A stretch of 6,951 nucleotides of DNA from Treponema sp. (lineage in GTDB: Bacteria > Spirochaetota > Spirochaetia > Treponematales > Treponemataceae): positions 1 through 6,951 of the forward strand of contig JAGABO010000123.1 in assembly GCA_017614655.1 (NCBI GenBank). Direction: 5' to 3'. A program made the position numbers and the translations under genes. Positions 5,722 to 6,951 of the stretch are shown here, one piece after another (within the stretch, counting starts at the first letter, position 1; every line of letters begins with the position of its first letter). The notes beneath the pieces are model-generated. The model searched no databases. It had not been told where the DNA came from and saw nothing but the letters and a program-made list of their open reading frames with translations.

Positions 5722-6129
5722 ATGAAGAGAATATTAACATTCATAGCAGCAGCACTTTTTGCTTCGGCAGCTTTTGCTCAGACAGCATCTGGCGGCGGAG
5801 TCGAAAGTCTTGACAGCTACGCTGATACAAGAAGTATCACAAAGACTGTTGAGGACAAGTTCGCAAGCTATCACCCCAAGGCAAAGAACGTTACCATCGA
5901 GTACGAATGGACACCTTTGACCGGTGAACTGCGCTTCTACTACACATGCCTTGCAGCAAGTTTTGATCAGGGCGAAGCAATGAACACAGCCATGGCTTTC
6001 TTTGAGGATTTTGCAGCAGAACAGAAATACAAGCATTATTCTTACAAAGCCAAGGACAAAACAAAATACTTTAAGGACGGGCCGGCAAGGAAGACCACAT
6101 ACGTTTCATACGTACTCTTCACACGCTAG
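5722..6129 (+). CDS. Small secreted (periplasmic) protein, function unknown
   Basis: The 135-residue precursor has a classical signal peptide: MKR, a hydrophobic core, and ASAAFA/Q with cleavage after Ala19, leaving about 116 residues. The mature part starts with a flexible TASGGG stretch. It continues with a helix-like region (SITKTVEDKFASYH) and alternating strands rich in Tyr and Phe (VTIEYEWTP, ELRFYYTCLAAS). A second helix (EAMNTAMAFFEDFAAEQ) follows, then a basic, Tyr-rich tail (KHYSYKAKDKTKYFKDG). There is one cysteine (Cys76) and no lipobox, so it is probably soluble in the periplasm. I do not recognise the family. Lysine codons are AAG in 9 of 13 cases, against 4 of 19 in the preceding gene. 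Together with the consensus ribosome site this suggests high expression. It follows the preceding gene after 56 nt and precedes pheS by 11 nt, so it is likely co-transcribed with pheS. Confidence 0.85.
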   Translation: MKRILTFIAAALFASAAFAQTASGGGVESLDSYADTRSITKTVEDKFASYHPKAKNVTIEYEWTPLTGELRFYYTCLAASFDQGEAMNTAMAFFEDFAAEQKYKHYSYKAKDKTKYFKDGPARKTTYVSYVLFTR

Positions 6130-6140
6130 CTTTAATTAAA

Positions 6141-6951
6141 ATGACAGACACAAAAAATTTAATTAAGAATCTTCACCCGCTTGAAACGAAGGTTCTGCTC
6201 AAGTACGGCCTTAATGACGAGCTTACTTCCGAAAAACTTCAGAAGGAGCTCGGCTATAAGGAAGGACACGCAAACCAGGCTTTCAGCTGGCTCGGAGGAA
6301 AAGCTCTTATTGCAGAAAAGAGCCGTACTCCGCACACTTATTTTGAACTTACTGATTTCGGACGCAAGGTTCTCGCAGAAGGCTTTGCAGAAGAAAAGAT
6401 TGTTGCATTCATAAAGGAAAAGGGTGCAGTTACCCTTCCCGAGATTGCCGCTTCCCTCGGCATCGAAAACAAGGACGTTGGTTCTGCTTTCGGTGCTTTG
6501 AGCAAAGACGGCGTTCTTGCAATGAATGCAGAGAAAAAAGCTGAATACAAGGGAAAAGAACTTCCCGCACGCTTCGGTGTTGCAAAGGCTCTCATCAAGA
6601 AGGCTTCTGAAACAGAAAATGCCCAGCTTGATGCAGCAAACCTTTCTAAAGATGAACTCGACGTAATGTCGGGCCTTACAAAGAAGCGCGGTATCTCGGA
6701 AACTCCGTTCAAGACAATTGAACGCGAAACTGTTGTGTATCAGCTTACGGAAGCCTATAAAGAAGTTGCAGAAGCACTTAAATCGGCAGGAATCACCGGT
6801 AACGAAATCGGCGAAATTACTCCGGCAATGCTTTCCAGCGGCGACTGGAAAGAAGGAACCTTCCGCGGATACAATATCACTATTCCGCCGGCACGCATTA
6901 TTCCGGGCCGCACAAATCCTTATGTTCAGTTCCTCGAAAGCGTAAAGGACA
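6141..6951 (+). CDS. pheS: Phenylalanyl-tRNA synthetase alpha subunit, archaeal/eukaryotic type (3' end outside window)
   Basis: The gene encodes the alpha chain of the alpha2-beta2 enzyme that charges tRNA-Phe with phenylalanine in the cytoplasm. The first 270 codons are present and the frame is open at the right edge. Residues 1-85 (HPLETKVLLKYG, ANQAFSWLGGKALI, YFELTDFGRKVL) and about 86-150 (TLPEIAASLGI, SAFGALSKDGVL) look like tandem winged-helix modules, the N-terminal layout of archaeal and eukaryotic alpha subunits. Bacterial PheS instead has a coiled-coil. The segment at about 227-262 (ITPAMLSSGDW, FRGYNI, PGRTNPYVQFL) matches the entry to the archaeal/eukaryotic catalytic core, where human FARSA has LSPEMISSGSW and GHLHPL. 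The main class II motifs lie beyond the window. The ATG at 6141 is 11 nt after the previous stop and lacks a Shine-Dalgarno sequence, so re-initiation by ribosomes leaving the upstream gene is plausible. AAG dominates its lysine codons, as in that neighbour. Confidence 0.92.
   Translation, partial: MTDTKNLIKNLHPLETKVLLKYGLNDELTSEKLQKELGYKEGHANQAFSWLGGKALIAEKSRTPHTYFELTDFGRKVLAEGFAEEKIVAFIKEKGAVTLPEIAASLGIENKDVGSAFGALSKDGVLAMNAEKKAEYKGKELPARFGVAKALIKKASETENAQLDAANLSKDELDVMSGLTKKRGISETPFKTIERETVVYQLTEAYKEVAEALKSAGITGNEIGEITPAMLSSGDWKEGTFRGYNITIPPARIIPGRTNPYVQFLESVKD

Noticed and set aside
6338..6712. Minus-strand 124-codon open frame opposite pheS
   Set aside because: The pheS frame carries clear family motifs through this region; the antisense frame is Ala/Ser-rich and arises from its codon bias.

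Overview
The window reads as a piece of a spirochaete chromosome, most likely a host-associated Treponema. The evidence is the gene content: a large helical protein of a spirochaete-restricted family (DUF5312-like), a phenylalanyl-tRNA synthetase alpha chain of the archaeal/eukaryotic type that spirochaetes carry instead of the usual bacterial one, and a lipoprotein built from InlB_B-like repeats plus an Ig-like domain, a common treponemal architecture. Assignment is from recognised protein features only; no database search was possible.

Layout. Positions 1-1194 (minus strand, running off the left edge) encode the N-terminal 398 residues of a modular surface lipoprotein. A 226-bp divergent intergenic region (1195-1420) carries a fair promoter for the lipoprotein and a very good one for the rightward genes. 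From 1421 to the right edge everything is on the plus strand and tightly packed: a 525-residue DUF5312-like cytoplasmic protein (1421-2998); a GAF-GGDEF diguanylate cyclase overlapping it by 14 nt (2985-4223); a rhomboid intramembrane protease 9 nt further on (4233-4895); a secreted or membrane-anchored protein of unknown function overlapping the rhomboid by 19 nt (4877-5665); a small secreted protein (5722-6129); and pheS, 11 nt downstream and truncated by the right edge (6141-6951).

How they may work together. The first four rightward genes look like one transcriptional unit joining a cytoplasmic protein of unknown role, c-di-GMP synthesis, intramembrane proteolysis and an exported protein. 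Co-regulation is well supported by spacing; a shared signalling or envelope function is inference. The last two genes seem to form a more highly expressed subset: they favour the lysine codon AAG, the small secreted gene has a perfect AGGAGG ribosome binding site, and a candidate promoter lies inside the end of the preceding gene.

The most striking regulatory feature is the repeated use of extended -10 promoters (TGnTATAAT type). The one before 1421 places the predicted transcription start exactly on the A of the ATG, implying a leaderless mRNA. A second, inside the end of the DUF5312-like gene, places its start about 2 nt ahead of the TTG start codon of the cyclase. No RNA genes, CRISPR arrays, insertion sequences or convincing terminators were seen. 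No stretch of more than 300 bases lacks a gene.
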